A stretch of DNA of 47,548 bases, taken from contig JAGBSP010000038.1 of the NCBI GenBank assembly GCA_017631855.1, positions 1-47,548 on the forward strand, given 5' to 3'. The DNA is from Clostridia bacterium. GTDB taxonomy: Bacteria > Bacillota > Clostridia > Oscillospirales > CAG-272. How positions within the stretch are numbered: position 1 is the stretch's first letter; every line of letters begins with the position of its first letter. The position numbers and the translations under genes were made by a program. Below are positions 32,267-41,079 of the stretch, one piece after another. Under the pieces are notes generated by a model. It saw only the letters and a list, made by a program, of their open reading frames with translations, ran no database searches and was not told the origin of the DNA.

Positions 32267-33631
32267 TCAGAGCGGCAATGCCGTATGCTTTCTTGTGGGA
32301 GCGCCCTCCGCTTTTGCGGAAAGCATTGCGAGCGACGCGCAAATTCTCTGGCGAAGCTCCGAGGGATCGATCAGGTCGTCGATCTCGCCTGCGTCACACG
32401 CAACTGCCGCCGATGCGCACTTCTCTTTCCATTCACTCTCAAGCTCTTCGCGGGAAACCTCACCGACACGGTCGTTCCATACGAAGGCAACCGACGCCTC
32501 GGGAGAGAGGACGCTGATGCACGCCGTGGGAAGCGCAAACGCGAGATCCGCGCCCACCGACTTCGAGCCGAGAAGCGTAAATGCCGTTCCGTATGCCTTG
32601 CCGAGCACCACGGTAACCTTTGCGCATTCCGAAGAGGTATATGCCATTGCAAGACGGGCAAGCTCGGATGCGTACGCCGCGTTCTCTGCCTCGTTCGAGG
32701 CGTCAAGTCCCTCGCTGTCAACCAGCGTCAGCACGGGAATCGAGAAAGCGTCGCAGAAGCTGAGAAGCTTCGTAGCGGCTCTTGCCGTCTTGATATCGAG
32801 AATTCCCTTCTTTTTGGGGTCGCACGCAATCACACCAGCCACAACGCCGCCAAAGGAAGCAAATCCAAAGCGCGCGTTCTCCGCATAGTCGCGATACAGT
32901 GCCGTAAAGCTTCCATCGTCCGAAAGATCCGAAAGAAGCGTGTCTACGTCGTAGTCGGAAGCAACCGAGATCTTACGGTTCAGGTCATCCGATCCCGTGC
33001 CGCAAGCCATATCGGCGTTGTTCTGAGGAAGCATTGCAAGAAGCTCCTTGACAAACGCAAACGCCTCTGCCTCGTTTTCCGTTTCCTTTGCCGCAAGGCC
33101 AAGCGTCGAAGCTCGATCTGCCTTGCCCACCGTAAAGGGTGCGCTCACAAAGAATTCGGAGGTTTCCTTCACCGTTACCACAAAATCAAACATCGAAGCC
33201 GCTACCGCCGCCGCTCCTCCGCAAATGCCGTCGATCACGGCGATCTGGGGGATGACGCCCGATGCGTCCGAAATGTTTTTCATCAGCGAGCCGTATGCCG
33301 CAAGCGCCGTCGCTCCGTCGTATACCGACGCTCCCGCGCTGTCAAACACACCAATCACAGGTGCGCCGTTCTTCACGGCAAGCGCATACAGCGATGCGAT
33401 CTTCTTTGCCTGACGTTCGCCGAAGACGCCCTTGGTGCGTCCGCTGTCTTGCAGAAATGCAAAAGCGAGCGCGCCGCCCACCGCACCGTATCCGCACACC
33501 ACACCTGCAAGGTCGGTTTCGGCATCGGAGCGTTTGAGATAGGCACCAAGCTCTACAAAAGTACCCGCATCAAACAGCGACTCCAAACGAGCCTTTGACA
33601 CGCCGTACGATTTTTCGTCAAATTGTACCAT
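32267..33631 (-). CDS. Acyl-CoA carboxyltransferase (MmdA-like)
   Basis: A 454-residue protein of the acetyl/propionyl-CoA carboxyltransferase beta family. It starts SKARLESLFDAGTFVELGAY and so lacks about 30-50 residues found at the N-terminus of MmdA or PccB (usually about 510). Motifs include KKIASLYALAVKNGAPVIGVFDSAGA, the oxyanion loop GGAAAVAASMFDFVV, and in the second half KKKGILDIKTARAATKLLSFCDAFSIPVLTLVDSEG. It is divergent, so the CoA substrate (methylmalonyl-CoA or other) is not certain. First gene of the operon; promoter at 33712-33740. Confidence 0.87.
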   Translation of the reverse strand: MVQFDEKSYGVSKARLESLFDAGTFVELGAYLKRSDAETDLAGVVCGYGAVGGALAFAFLQDSGRTKGVFGERQAKKIASLYALAVKNGAPVIGVFDSAGASVYDGATALAAYGSLMKNISDASGVIPQIAVIDGICGGAAAVAASMFDFVVTVKETSEFFVSAPFTVGKADRASTLGLAAKETENEAEAFAFVKELLAMLPQNNADMACGTGSDDLNRKISVASDYDVDTLLSDLSDDGSFTALYRDYAENARFGFASFGGVVAGVIACDPKKKGILDIKTARAATKLLSFCDAFSIPVLTLVDSEGLDASNEAENAAYASELARLAMAYTSSECAKVTVVLGKAYGTAFTLLGSKSVGADLAFALPTACISVLSPEASVAFVWNDRVGEVSREELESEWKEKCASAAVACDAGEIDDLIDPSELRQRICASLAMLSAKAEGAPTRKHTALPL

Positions 33632-33711
33632 AAAATTGCCTCCGTTCGTTGGTTTCGGGAGATTTTTTCAGATTTACTTTTCAATAAATCATTCTCCCCG
33701 ATTATACTATT

Positions 33712-33740
33712 ATGTTATCATATTCCGTTCTGTTTTGCAA
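33712..33740 (-). promoter_or_regulatory. Probable promoter of the decarboxylase operon
   Basis: TTGCAA (33735-33740) and TAACAT (33712-33717), 17-nt spacer, about 80 nt upstream of the first start codon. The boxes are weaker than those of neighbours; a second TATAAT-like box lies slightly downstream without a matching -35. Confidence 0.55.
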
Positions 33741-33881
33741 GATTATCGGCAGAGTTCATTTGTTAACTTTATATGAACATCCAAACATCCCGCCCAAGAT
33801 TTTTGGTAATTGCTCATATCTTACCCCAAAGCCTCATAAATATGTATTACGACACATCACAAAGGAAAGGGCGCAATACCT

Positions 33882-34337
33882 ATGAGCTACGGAGCAACCC
33901 AACATCATCGAAAAAAAGCCACCTCCGCCGAAGAAGGAGCTTCTCTATCAAAAATTTTTCAAAGTGCCACCATTGGCGTGGGCGCGTCTTTGCTTTGCGC
34001 CGCGGTCTTGCTTTTGGTCGGTGCACTAATCTGTCAACGTTCGCAGGATCCAAACAAAATGACGCTCCCGCTAGGACTCGTATCACTCTATCTCTCTGCC
34101 CTGCTCGGCGGAATTGTCGCCGTGCGCCACCGCGGATCCTCGGCGCTCTTGTGCGGTGCAGTCTGCGGAATTCTTCTGCTCGTCTTCTTTTGGATCGTTT
34201 CGATCTTTTTCGGAGACAGCGACGCCTTTTCCCTGCCGCTCTCACTTTTTCTTCGCTGTTTTACGGCATTCTTCTCGATTCTCGGTGCATATCTCGGACT
34301 GAAGCGGAGCAAAAGATCCCCACATCGAAAACGATAA
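33882..34337 (+). CDS. TIGR04086-type small membrane protein
   Basis: A 151-residue protein with a charged N-terminus, then four hydrophobic segments near residues 28-50, 62-82, 86-110 and 118-140, and a basic tail KRSKRSPHRKR. The layout matches the TIGR04086 family of clostridial membrane proteins, whose function is not known. An AAAGGAAAGGG site lies about 10-15 nt before the ATG. It stands alone between the decarboxylase operon and hppA and has its own terminator. Confidence 0.75.
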   Translation: MSYGATQHHRKKATSAEEGASLSKIFQSATIGVGASLLCAAVLLLVGALICQRSQDPNKMTLPLGLVSLYLSALLGGIVAVRHRGSSALLCGAVCGILLLVFFWIVSIFFGDSDAFSLPLSLFLRCFTAFFSILGAYLGLKRSKRSPHRKR

Positions 34338-34366
34338 AAAAGAGCAAGAAAAATCTTGCTCTTTTT
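34337..34366. terminator. Bidirectional terminator between the small membrane protein gene and hppA
   Basis: Stem AAAAAGAGCAAGA / TCTTGCTCTTTTT with a short A loop, directly after the TAA of the plus-strand gene and 22 nt beyond the hppA stop. Confidence 0.9.
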
Positions 34367-34388
34367 GTTTTGCTATAAATTATGTAAA

Positions 34389-36476
34389 TTAAAGGATAGA
34401 ACATGCTACGACGAGCGAAGCAAATACGATCGACACCATCGAGAGAAGCTTGATTAGGATATTGATGGAGGGTCCCGCGGTATCCTTAAAAGGATCTCCC
34501 ACCGTATCACCGACAACTGCCGCCTTGTGATTATCCGATCCCTTACCGCCGAAGTGATCGTTTTCGATGTACTTCTTCGCGTTATCCCAAGCGCCGCCCG
34601 AGTTGGACATAAAGACTGCCATCAAAAAGCCCGATGCCGTAGCACCTGCGAGCATTCCAACGACGCCCGTCGGTCCGAGAACCATTCCAACGATGACAGG
34701 AACGACGATCGCTACGAGTGTAGGAACGATCATCTCACGCAGACTAGCCTTCGTACAAAGGTCCACACAGCTTGCGTAATCCGCATCAGCTTCGCCCTCC
34801 ATCAGTCCGCGAATTTCTCTAAACTGACGGCGAACCTCCTTGACAACGCTCTGCGCCGCACGTCCAACCGCATTCATGGTGAGTGCCGCAAATACGAAGG
34901 GCAAACAAGCTCCGATAAAGAGTCCCACAAGCACGGCAGGATTCATGATCGAAAGATTTGCAATCTTTTCCACACCGCCGTCAATTCCGTTGATCTTATC
35001 AATGTAAGACACCATCAGTGCCAGTGCCGTCAGAGCCGCCGAGCCAATGGCAAACCCCTTACCCGTTGCCGCTGTGGTGTTTCCAAGAGAGTCGAGCGCG
35101 TCGGTTCTTTCTCTGACCTTTTCGTCAAGTCCCGCCATCTGCGCAATACCACCCGCGTTATCTGCGATCGGTCCGTAAGCATCGGTCGCCAGCGTAATAC
35201 CGAGTGTGGAGAGCATACCAACTGCCGCAAGAGCAATTCCGTAAAGTCCCATCGCAGCGCTCGTAGCGCCACCCGACACAAAATATGCGACGAGCACGCA
35301 GACCGAAACAATCACGATCGGAAGAAGCGTAGAGAGCATACCGACCGACAGACCTCCAATGATAATCGTCGCCGTACCCGTTTCACTTGTTGCTGCAAGA
35401 TTTTTGGTCGGCTTATAGCTATCCGAGGTGTAATATTCGGTTACCTGACCGATCAGCACACCACCGATAAGTCCGGCAAAAATTGCAAAATACATTGCCC
35501 AATGCTCTGCACCCAGCACGAAATATACGAGTGGGAAGGAAGCAATTGCGATCAAAATCGCAGAAAAATTCGTTCCGCGGGAGAGCGAACGAAGCAGTTG
35601 CTTCTGAGTTGCGCCCTCTTTCGTACGAACGAGGAAGGTGCCGAAGATCGAGCAAACGATACCGAGTGCCGCAATCAGCATCGGAAGCAGCATTGCCTTA
35701 ATGCTGTGCATTGCCGCAACGCCGAGCGCACAAGCCGAAATGACCGAGCCAACGTAGGACTCATAAAGGTCAGCACCCATTCCCGCAACGTCACCGACAT
35801 TGTCACCGACATTGTCTGCAATCACCGCGGGGTTACGAGGGTCATCCTCGGGAATACCTGCCTCAACCTTACCGACAAGGTCTGCACCAACGTCCGCCGC
35901 CTTAGTAAAGATACCTCCGCCAACGCGTGCAAAAAGCGCCATCGAGGACGCACCCATACCGAAGGTCAGCATCGCTGCCGTAATTTCCGCTGCTTCCAGA
36001 CGGAAAACAAATTTCAAAAGAGCGAACCAAACCGAAATGTCAAAGAGTCCAAGACCGACAACAGTAAATCCCATAACGCTTCCCGCCGAGAAAGCGACAC
36101 GAAGTCCCTTGTTCAGTCCCTCTTGGCAAGCGTTTGCCGTTCTTGCATTGGCACTCGTTGCGATCTTCATTCCGATAAAACCAGAAAGTGCCGAAAAAAC
36201 GCCACCGGTCAGGAAAGCAAAGGGCGTGTACCAGCTCAAAAGTCCGATGACCGCCATCACGATCAACACGGTGAACATAATGGCAAAAAAGATCGCTACA
36301 ATGCGGTACTGGCGTTTGAGATAGGCATTCGCTCCCTGACGGATGAACGCCGAGATCTTTTTCATTTTGTCGGATCCCTCGGAGAATTTCAATACCTTCT
36401 TTGCCGTAAAAAGCGCATACAGAAGCGCGATGATCGCCGCTGCAAAGGCAAGAATGGAAACAATCGTTTCAATCAT
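34389..36476 (-). CDS. hppA: K+-dependent membrane pyrophosphatase (Na+ or H+ pump)
   Basis: A 695-residue membrane protein with about sixteen helices. Diphosphate-binding sequences are [38 protein letters not shown] and the C-terminal DNAKKYIEN...[21 protein letters not shown]. The segment [14 protein letters not shown] has Ala where K+-independent enzymes have Lys, so this is the K+-dependent class; YESYVGS after MGADL fits too. It uses pyrophosphate hydrolysis to pump Na+ and/or H+; which ion cannot be decided by eye. I use ATG 36476, which follows GAGGAAGAAACTT; an in-frame ATG 15 nt upstream lacks a ribosome-binding site. Confidence 0.95.
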   Translation of the reverse strand: MIETIVSILAFAAAIIALLYALFTAKKVLKFSEGSDKMKKISAFIRQGANAYLKRQYRIVAIFFAIMFTVLIVMAVIGLLSWYTPFAFLTGGVFSALSGFIGMKIATSANARTANACQEGLNKGLRVAFSAGSVMGFTVVGLGLFDISVWFALLKFVFRLEAAEITAAMLTFGMGASSMALFARVGGGIFTKAADVGADLVGKVEAGIPEDDPRNPAVIADNVGDNVGDVAGMGADLYESYVGSVISACALGVAAMHSIKAMLLPMLIAALGIVCSIFGTFLVRTKEGATQKQLLRSLSRGTNFSAILIAIASFPLVYFVLGAEHWAMYFAIFAGLIGGVLIGQVTEYYTSDSYKPTKNLAATSETGTATIIIGGLSVGMLSTLLPIVIVSVCVLVAYFVSGGATSAAMGLYGIALAAVGMLSTLGITLATDAYGPIADNAGGIAQMAGLDEKVRERTDALDSLGNTTAATGKGFAIGSAALTALALMVSYIDKINGIDGGVEKIANLSIMNPAVLVGLFIGACLPFVFAALTMNAVGRAAQSVVKEVRRQFREIRGLMEGEADADYASCVDLCTKASLREMIVPTLVAIVVPVIVGMVLGPTGVVGMLAGATASGFLMAVFMSNSGGAWDNAKKYIENDHFGGKGSDNHKAAVVGDTVGDPFKDTAGPSINILIKLLSMVSIVFASLVVACSIL

Positions 36477-36543
36477 AAGTTTCTTCCTCATTTAAAAATG
36501 ATATTTTTTTTGCGAAAATTGATTTGTTTTTACTATAAATGAT

Positions 36544-36572
36544 ATTATATCACAAACTTTCTCCTTTTTCAA
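36544..36572 (-). promoter_or_regulatory. Promoter of hppA
   Basis: TTGAAA (36567-36572) and TATAAT (36544-36549), 17-nt spacer, reading leftward. Confidence 0.8.
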
Positions 36573-36575
36573 GGA

Positions 36576-36629
36576 AAAAACAGCAAAGATTGAAAAAAAT
36601 TTAACAATCTTTCAAAAATCTCTGTTTTT
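36576..36629. repeat. Nested inverted repeat between divergent hppA and nhaC-type genes
   Basis: Outer arms AAAAACAG (36576-36583) and CTGTTTTT (36622-36629); inner arms AAAGATTG (36585-36592) and CAATCTTT (36605-36612). It sits directly upstream of the hppA -35 box, so it may be an operator or a structured leader. Function not known. Confidence 0.5.
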
Positions 36630-36682
36630 GCCCGAAAAACCCACAAAAATTCTCACTTTTTTGGAAATTTTGCAAAAATCTC

Positions 36683-36711
36683 TTGAATATTTCTTCAATT
36701 TATGATATATT
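36683..36711 (+). promoter_or_regulatory. Promoter of the NhaC-type antiporter gene
   Basis: TTGAAT (36683-36688) and TATATT (36706-36711), 17 nt apart, about 30 nt before the start codon. Confidence 0.6.
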
Positions 36712-36744
36712 TATATCATCTTATAGACTTATTTAGGAGGTCTT

Positions 36745-38403
36745 ATGACAAAATCAAAGAAAATTTTGCTTTTGGTCGCGACTGTGGTAATCATTGCGCT
36801 GCTCGTCGTAGCAGGCGTTACCGACGCGGCAAACGGAACCGTTGCTTGTCCCGACTGTGACGGAACGGTCCTCGACTGCGAAACCTGCGGCGGAGAAGCC
36901 GAAGTTCGCGGAACGCTTTGGGCGCTTCTTCCCCCCGTCATCGCCATTGGCTTGGCGCTCATCACCAAAGAGGTATATAGCTCCCTCTTCATCGGTATCC
37001 TTTCGGGTGCTCTGCTCTATTCCGACTTCTCTTTTACGGGAACGATGGACGGAATCATCAACGACGGTCTGATTTCCGCCGTTGCCGACAGTGCGGGTAT
37101 CTTCATCTTCCTCGTTGAGCTCGGCATCATCGTTGCTCTGATCAACAAGGCGGGCGGATCTACCGCATTCGGAAACTGGGCAAAGACGCACATCAAGACG
37201 AGAACCGGCGCAATGCTTGCAACCTTCCTTCTCGGCGTGCTGATCTTCGTCGACGACTACTTCAACTGTCTGACGGTCGGATCGGTGATGCGTCCCGTGA
37301 CCGACAGCAAGCGCATCTCTCGCGCAAAGCTCTCTTACCTCATCGACGCAACCGCCGCTCCCATCTGTATGATCGCTCCGATCTCGAGCTGGGCTGCCGC
37401 TGTTTCGGGATATGCTCCCGAAGGTCAGGGACTGTCGCTCTTCATCAAAGCAATTCCCTACAACTTCTATTCGATCCTCACGCTCGTGTTCGTCGTTGCT
37501 ATCTCGGTGATGGCATTTGACTACGGCTCGATGAAGATTCACGAGCAGAACGCAATTGAGAACGGCGATCTTTACACCGTAGGTGAAAAGAACGAGTCGG
37601 TCGAGGTAGTTCCCTCCTCGAAGGGCCGTGTAATCGACCTTGTTCTTCCCGTTGTATTCCTGATCGTTGCCTGCGTATTCGCACTCGTTTACGTTGGCGG
37701 TATCTTCGACGGTGCAAGCTTTGTTGACTCCTTCGCAAACACCGACGCAACGGTTGGTCTGCCTTGGGGCGGTCTTGTAGCTCTCGTTGCCATCATTATT
37801 TATATGATGTTCCGCCGCGTCATCTCCTTCAAGGAATCGATGGATTGCGTACCTCAGGGCTTTATCGCAATGGTTCCCGCAATTCTCATTCTGACCTTTG
37901 CAACCGCACTCAAGAACATTACCACCGTCCTTGGTGCGAAGTACTTTGTCGGTGATCTGATGAGTGGACAGGCTGCCGCACTCGGCTCCTTCCTCCCCGC
38001 AATCATCTTCCTCGTTGCCTGCGTTCTGGCATTTGCTACCGGTACCTCTTGGGGTACGTTCGGTATTCTCATTCCGATCGTCGTTGCCATCTTCCCCGAG
38101 GGAAGCGAGCTGCTGATCATCGGTATGTCTGCTTGCCTTGCAGGTGCGGTTTGCGGTGACCACTGCTCTCCCATCTCCGATACGACGATTATGTCGTCGG
38201 CAGGCGGTCAGTGCAACCACCTCAACCACGTATCCACCCAGATGCCCTACGCCATCACGGTTGCGGCAATCTCCTTTGTTATGTTCGTCATCTCGGGCTT
38301 CGTGCAGAACATTTGGATCTGCCTGCCGCTCGGCATCGTGCTGACGGTTGCAACGCTGTTTGTAATCAAGGCAGTAACGAACAAGAAGACCGCAAAGGCA
38401 TAA
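36745..38403 (+). CDS. NhaC-family Na+/H+ antiporter with an N-terminal two-CxxC segment
   Basis: A 552-residue membrane protein with about twelve helices. The NhaC-like core shows ALLPPVIAIGLAL, LGVLIFVDDYFNCLTVGSVMRPV, IDATAAPICMIAPISSWAA, ATGTSWGTFGI and GDHCSPISDTTIMSSAGG, the usual signatures of the family. It would exchange Na+ for H+, although some members carry organic acids or amino acids. After the first helix it has Cys35, Cys38, Cys45 and Cys48 (CPDC and CETC), spaced like a zinc ribbon or DnaJ-type knuckle. This is unusual for NhaC. The start follows TTAGGAGGTCTT. Confidence 0.9.
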   Translation: MTKSKKILLLVATVVIIALLVVAGVTDAANGTVACPDCDGTVLDCETCGGEAEVRGTLWALLPPVIAIGLALITKEVYSSLFIGILSGALLYSDFSFTGTMDGIINDGLISAVADSAGIFIFLVELGIIVALINKAGGSTAFGNWAKTHIKTRTGAMLATFLLGVLIFVDDYFNCLTVGSVMRPVTDSKRISRAKLSYLIDATAAPICMIAPISSWAAAVSGYAPEGQGLSLFIKAIPYNFYSILTLVFVVAISVMAFDYGSMKIHEQNAIENGDLYTVGEKNESVEVVPSSKGRVIDLVLPVVFLIVACVFALVYVGGIFDGASFVDSFANTDATVGLPWGGLVALVAIIIYMMFRRVISFKESMDCVPQGFIAMVPAILILTFATALKNITTVLGAKYFVGDLMSGQAAALGSFLPAIIFLVACVLAFATGTSWGTFGILIPIVVAIFPEGSELLIIGMSACLAGAVCGDHCSPISDTTIMSSAGGQCNHLNHVSTQMPYAITVAAISFVMFVISGFVQNIWICLPLGIVLTVATLFVIKAVTNKKTAKA

Positions 38404-38414
38404 CTTCTACACAA

Positions 38415-38448
38415 AAAGCCGTTCTCGCAAGAGAACGGCTTTATTTTT
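38415..38448. terminator. Terminator of the antiporter gene and of pepD
   Basis: Stem AAAGCCGTTCTC / GAGAACGGCTTT with a GCAA loop and T-rich right flank. It lies between two convergent genes. Confidence 0.88.
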
Positions 38449-38455
38449 ATTCTAT

Positions 38456-39883
38456 TTATTTTATATTCTTTAATACCTCGGTGATCAAAAGGAAGAAGCG
38501 CTCGAAGGATGCTTTATGAAGCCTCTCATCGGGCGAATGAAGATTTTCGATCACAGGACCGCAAGACAAAAGATCCATCTCGGGGATTGCCTGCTTGATC
38601 ACGCCACATTCCAAACCTGCGTGAATCGATTCGATGCGAAGCTCCTTTCGAAACAATCGACGGAACACCTCGGCATAGTGGCTCTGCAGTTCGGAATGCT
38701 CTGCAACCTCCCAACCGGGATAGCGTCCGTGGTGTCGGATCTCTCCGCCAAGGCGTATAGCGTACCCCTCCAGCTCTGCGAGCGACGCCTCGAGCTGCGA
38801 CTCCTTGGCAGAACGCGAGGCAAAGGTCAGAATGACGCGATCGCCCTCAGTACGAACGACACCAAGATTGCGAGAAAACTGCACGAGCCCCGGAAGCGTC
38901 GGCTCCCAAGCAAACACCCCGTTGGGGACGGTAGCGAGAAGTCTTACGAGCTTCTCACTCATCTCGTCATCAAAGCAAGCAGATACACCGTCACTTGGAC
39001 TCAACGAAAGCTCGGCGGCGTGATCGTCCTCGCAAAGGGTTTTGCGAACCGATTGCCATACGGCGTCGAGCGCTGCCTTTGCCGCCGCAGTATCCTCTAC
39101 AAAAAATACCGCTGTTGCCTCGCGTGGAATCGCGTTATCCTTTGAGCCACCGTCAATGCTTGCAATCAGCAATTTCTGCTCTTTGGCGATTGCCGCAAGA
39201 AGCTGACCGAGCAAGCAATTTGCGTTGGCTCTTCCTCGGTGAATATCCTCGCCCGAATGTCCGCCCATCAGACCCTTGAGCGCAAGTCGGACACACGGTT
39301 TTGGTGCGTTTGTTCTTTTGCCCAACAGCGTCAGATCACTGCGCGCACCGCCCGAGCTTCCGACAATGATGCCCGTATCGTCAGCGCCGTCCATATTGAT
39401 CATCCGCCTTGCGGAAATCCTACGGTAATCAAAGGCGATCGCACCGTCAAGTCCAACTTCCTCGCTCGTTGTAAACAGACATTCGAGTGGCGGGTGCGCC
39501 TCTCCGTCCAAAATCGCGAGCATCACGGCAACCGCAACACCGTTATCGGCACCAAGCGTCGTACCGCGGGCGCGAATCCATCCGTCCTCTTCGTACAGCG
39601 AGAGCGGGTCTTTGGAAAAGTCATGCGCAACACCTTCGTTCTTCTCGCAGACCATATCGCTGTGTCCCTGCAAGAGCACGGGAGAGATCCCCTCTCTTCC
39701 CTTCGTCGCGGGCGCGCTGATCAGCACGTTATTCCATTCGTCACGCACGTAAGAAAGCCCTTTTTCTTGCGCAAAAGCTACGAGATACTCGGCAATCCCC
39801 TCCTCGTGTCCCGAGGCACGCGGAATGGCGGAAATTTCTTCAAAATAGCGCAAAAGCTTTGGATATGCAACCTCTCTGATCAT
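38456..39883 (-). CDS. pepD: PepD-type aminoacyl-histidine dipeptidase (peptidase M20)
   Basis: A 475-residue cytoplasmic peptidase of the M20 family. The metal and catalytic motifs are LLQGHSDMVCEKN (His ligand), GTTLGADNGVAVAVMLAI (bridging Asp), LFTTSEEVGLDGA (catalytic Glu-Glu) and NMDGADD. LKGLMGGHSGEDIHRGRANAN is the lid region of PepD. A late HAGLECGVIKQAIPEMDLLSCGP block ends the metal site. It cleaves dipeptides with a C-terminal His and others. ATG 39883 is preferred because GGAGGAATT precedes it; the upstream extension lacks a site. It is the last gene before a convergent antiporter gene. Confidence 0.94.
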   Translation of the reverse strand: MIREVAYPKLLRYFEEISAIPRASGHEEGIAEYLVAFAQEKGLSYVRDEWNNVLISAPATKGREGISPVLLQGHSDMVCEKNEGVAHDFSKDPLSLYEEDGWIRARGTTLGADNGVAVAVMLAILDGEAHPPLECLFTTSEEVGLDGAIAFDYRRISARRMINMDGADDTGIIVGSSGGARSDLTLLGKRTNAPKPCVRLALKGLMGGHSGEDIHRGRANANCLLGQLLAAIAKEQKLLIASIDGGSKDNAIPREATAVFFVEDTAAAKAALDAVWQSVRKTLCEDDHAAELSLSPSDGVSACFDDEMSEKLVRLLATVPNGVFAWEPTLPGLVQFSRNLGVVRTEGDRVILTFASRSAKESQLEASLAELEGYAIRLGGEIRHHGRYPGWEVAEHSELQSHYAEVFRRLFRKELRIESIHAGLECGVIKQAIPEMDLLSCGPVIENLHSPDERLHKASFERFFLLITEVLKNIK

Positions 39884-39904
39884 AATTCCTCCTGACAAAA
39901 TAGC

Positions 39905-39934
39905 AGAAGATTGGCTACGGAGAGCCAATCTTCT
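39905..39934 (-). terminator. Probable terminator between mreB and pepD
   Basis: Perfect stem AGAAGATTGGCT / AGCCAATCTTCT with a six-base loop. On the minus strand it is followed only by GCTATTTTGTC, so termination may be partial. Confidence 0.6.
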
Positions 39935-39940
39935 AAGTAT

Positions 39941-40981
39941 TCAACGTTTGATCTGTGACAGATCGATCACTCCGTCGGGCAGACGGTCGAGATACTGTAA
40001 AATCTTTCCCGTACCGAGAGCAACACACTTGATGGGATCCTTTGCTACACGCGTCTTGATCTCAATCACGTCTGCCATCAGTCGGTCAAGTCCGTAGAGA
40101 AGGCTTCCGCCTCCCGTCAGCACGATGCCGTTTTTGAGCACGTCGCCCACAAGCTCGGGCGGCGTTTTTTCAATGACCGAGCAAACCGCGTCAAAGATTG
40201 CGGAAATCGGCTCCATCATTGCCTCCAACATCTCCTTGGAGGAAAGCTCGACGACCTTCGGCAGTCCCTGCACCAGACACCGTCCCTTAACCTGCATCGT
40301 CTTTGCCGTACCGTGCTCGTAGACCGCTCCAATGCGAATTTTGATCTGCTCAGCAGTCCGCTCTCCAATGGCGATATTGTATTTTCTACGCACGTAGCGC
40401 ATAATTGCCTCGTCAAATCGGTCGCCCGCAATCTTGAGTGACTTGGATACGACGATACCTCCAAGAGAGATCACGGCAACGTCGGTTGTACCGCCGCCGA
40501 TGTCGACGATCATATGTCCCGTGGGGCTGAAAATATCAAGTCCCGCTCCCATTGCCGCCGCCACGGGCTCGGCAACAAGGTAAGTCTTTCGTGCCCCCGC
40601 CTGCGATCCTGCGTCAATGACGGCTCTCTGCTCAACCTCGGAAATCCCCGTAGGCACACAGATCACCACGCGCGGACGCATCACAGCGTTTCCGCACGCA
40701 CGGCGAATGAAGAATTCGATCATCTTCTCGGTCACGTCGTATCGGTTAATCACTCCCTCGCGCAGAGGGCGGATTACCTCAATATTATTCGGATTTCTTC
40801 CAAGCATCACCTGCGCATCCTTGCCGATCCGCGTGATGCAATCGGTATTCTTATCAACTGCCACCACGGACGGCTCGTTCAGCACGATGCCCTTCCCGTC
40901 CACGTAGACGAGAACGCTCGCCGTGCCAAGGTCAAGACCTAAGTCCTTGGCTAACATTTTCTTTGCCTTGAAATTCCACAT
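39941..40981 (-). CDS. mreB: Rod shape-determining protein MreB/Mbl
   Basis: A 346-residue bacterial actin. The phosphate-1 loop DLGLDLGTASVLVY is at about residues 13-26, with VVICVPTGISEVEQRAV near 103-119 and the second ATP loop MIVDIGGGTTDVAVISLGGIV near 158-178. NGIVLTGGGSLLYGLDRL, the adenosine motif, is near 290-307. It polymerises on the inner membrane and guides wall synthesis. There is no mreC or mreD next to it, so it may be an Mbl-like copy. A GGGGAGAAATT site precedes the ATG, and its promoter lies at 41024-41052. Confidence 0.95.
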   Translation of the reverse strand: MWNFKAKKMLAKDLGLDLGTASVLVYVDGKGIVLNEPSVVAVDKNTDCITRIGKDAQVMLGRNPNNIEVIRPLREGVINRYDVTEKMIEFFIRRACGNAVMRPRVVICVPTGISEVEQRAVIDAGSQAGARKTYLVAEPVAAAMGAGLDIFSPTGHMIVDIGGGTTDVAVISLGGIVVSKSLKIAGDRFDEAIMRYVRRKYNIAIGERTAEQIKIRIGAVYEHGTAKTMQVKGRCLVQGLPKVVELSSKEMLEAMMEPISAIFDAVCSVIEKTPPELVGDVLKNGIVLTGGGSLLYGLDRLMADVIEIKTRVAKDPIKCVALGTGKILQYLDRLPDGVIDLSQIKR

Positions 40982-41023
40982 AATTTCTCCCCTCGGTAGG
41001 GTGATTTTTTCCTAATTACTTTT

Positions 41024-41052
41024 ATTATACAGGATTTTTCCAAAAAATGCAA
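41024..41052 (-). promoter_or_regulatory. Promoter of mreB
   Basis: TTGCAT (41047-41052) and TATAAT (41024-41029), 17-nt spacer. The -35 box overlaps the comF terminator hairpin. Confidence 0.7.
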
Positions 41053-41074
41053 GAGGAACTTGTCGTTCCGCGCA
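41042..41074 (-). terminator. Terminator of the metK-recD2-comF operon
   Basis: On the minus strand TGC...GGAAC, loop GACAA, GTTCC...TGCA, followed by six T residues, six nt past the comF stop. Confidence 0.65.
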
Positions 41075-41079
41075 CTTTT

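Noticed and set aside
34527-36542. 671-codon open frame opposite hppA
   Set aside because: Antisense to a well-conserved pyrophosphatase; composition is rich in Arg, Asn, His and Cys and matches no family.
36754-38229. 491-codon open frame on the minus strand opposite the antiporter
   Set aside because: The plus-strand NhaC-type frame has clear family motifs; the opposite frame is a low-complexity shadow.
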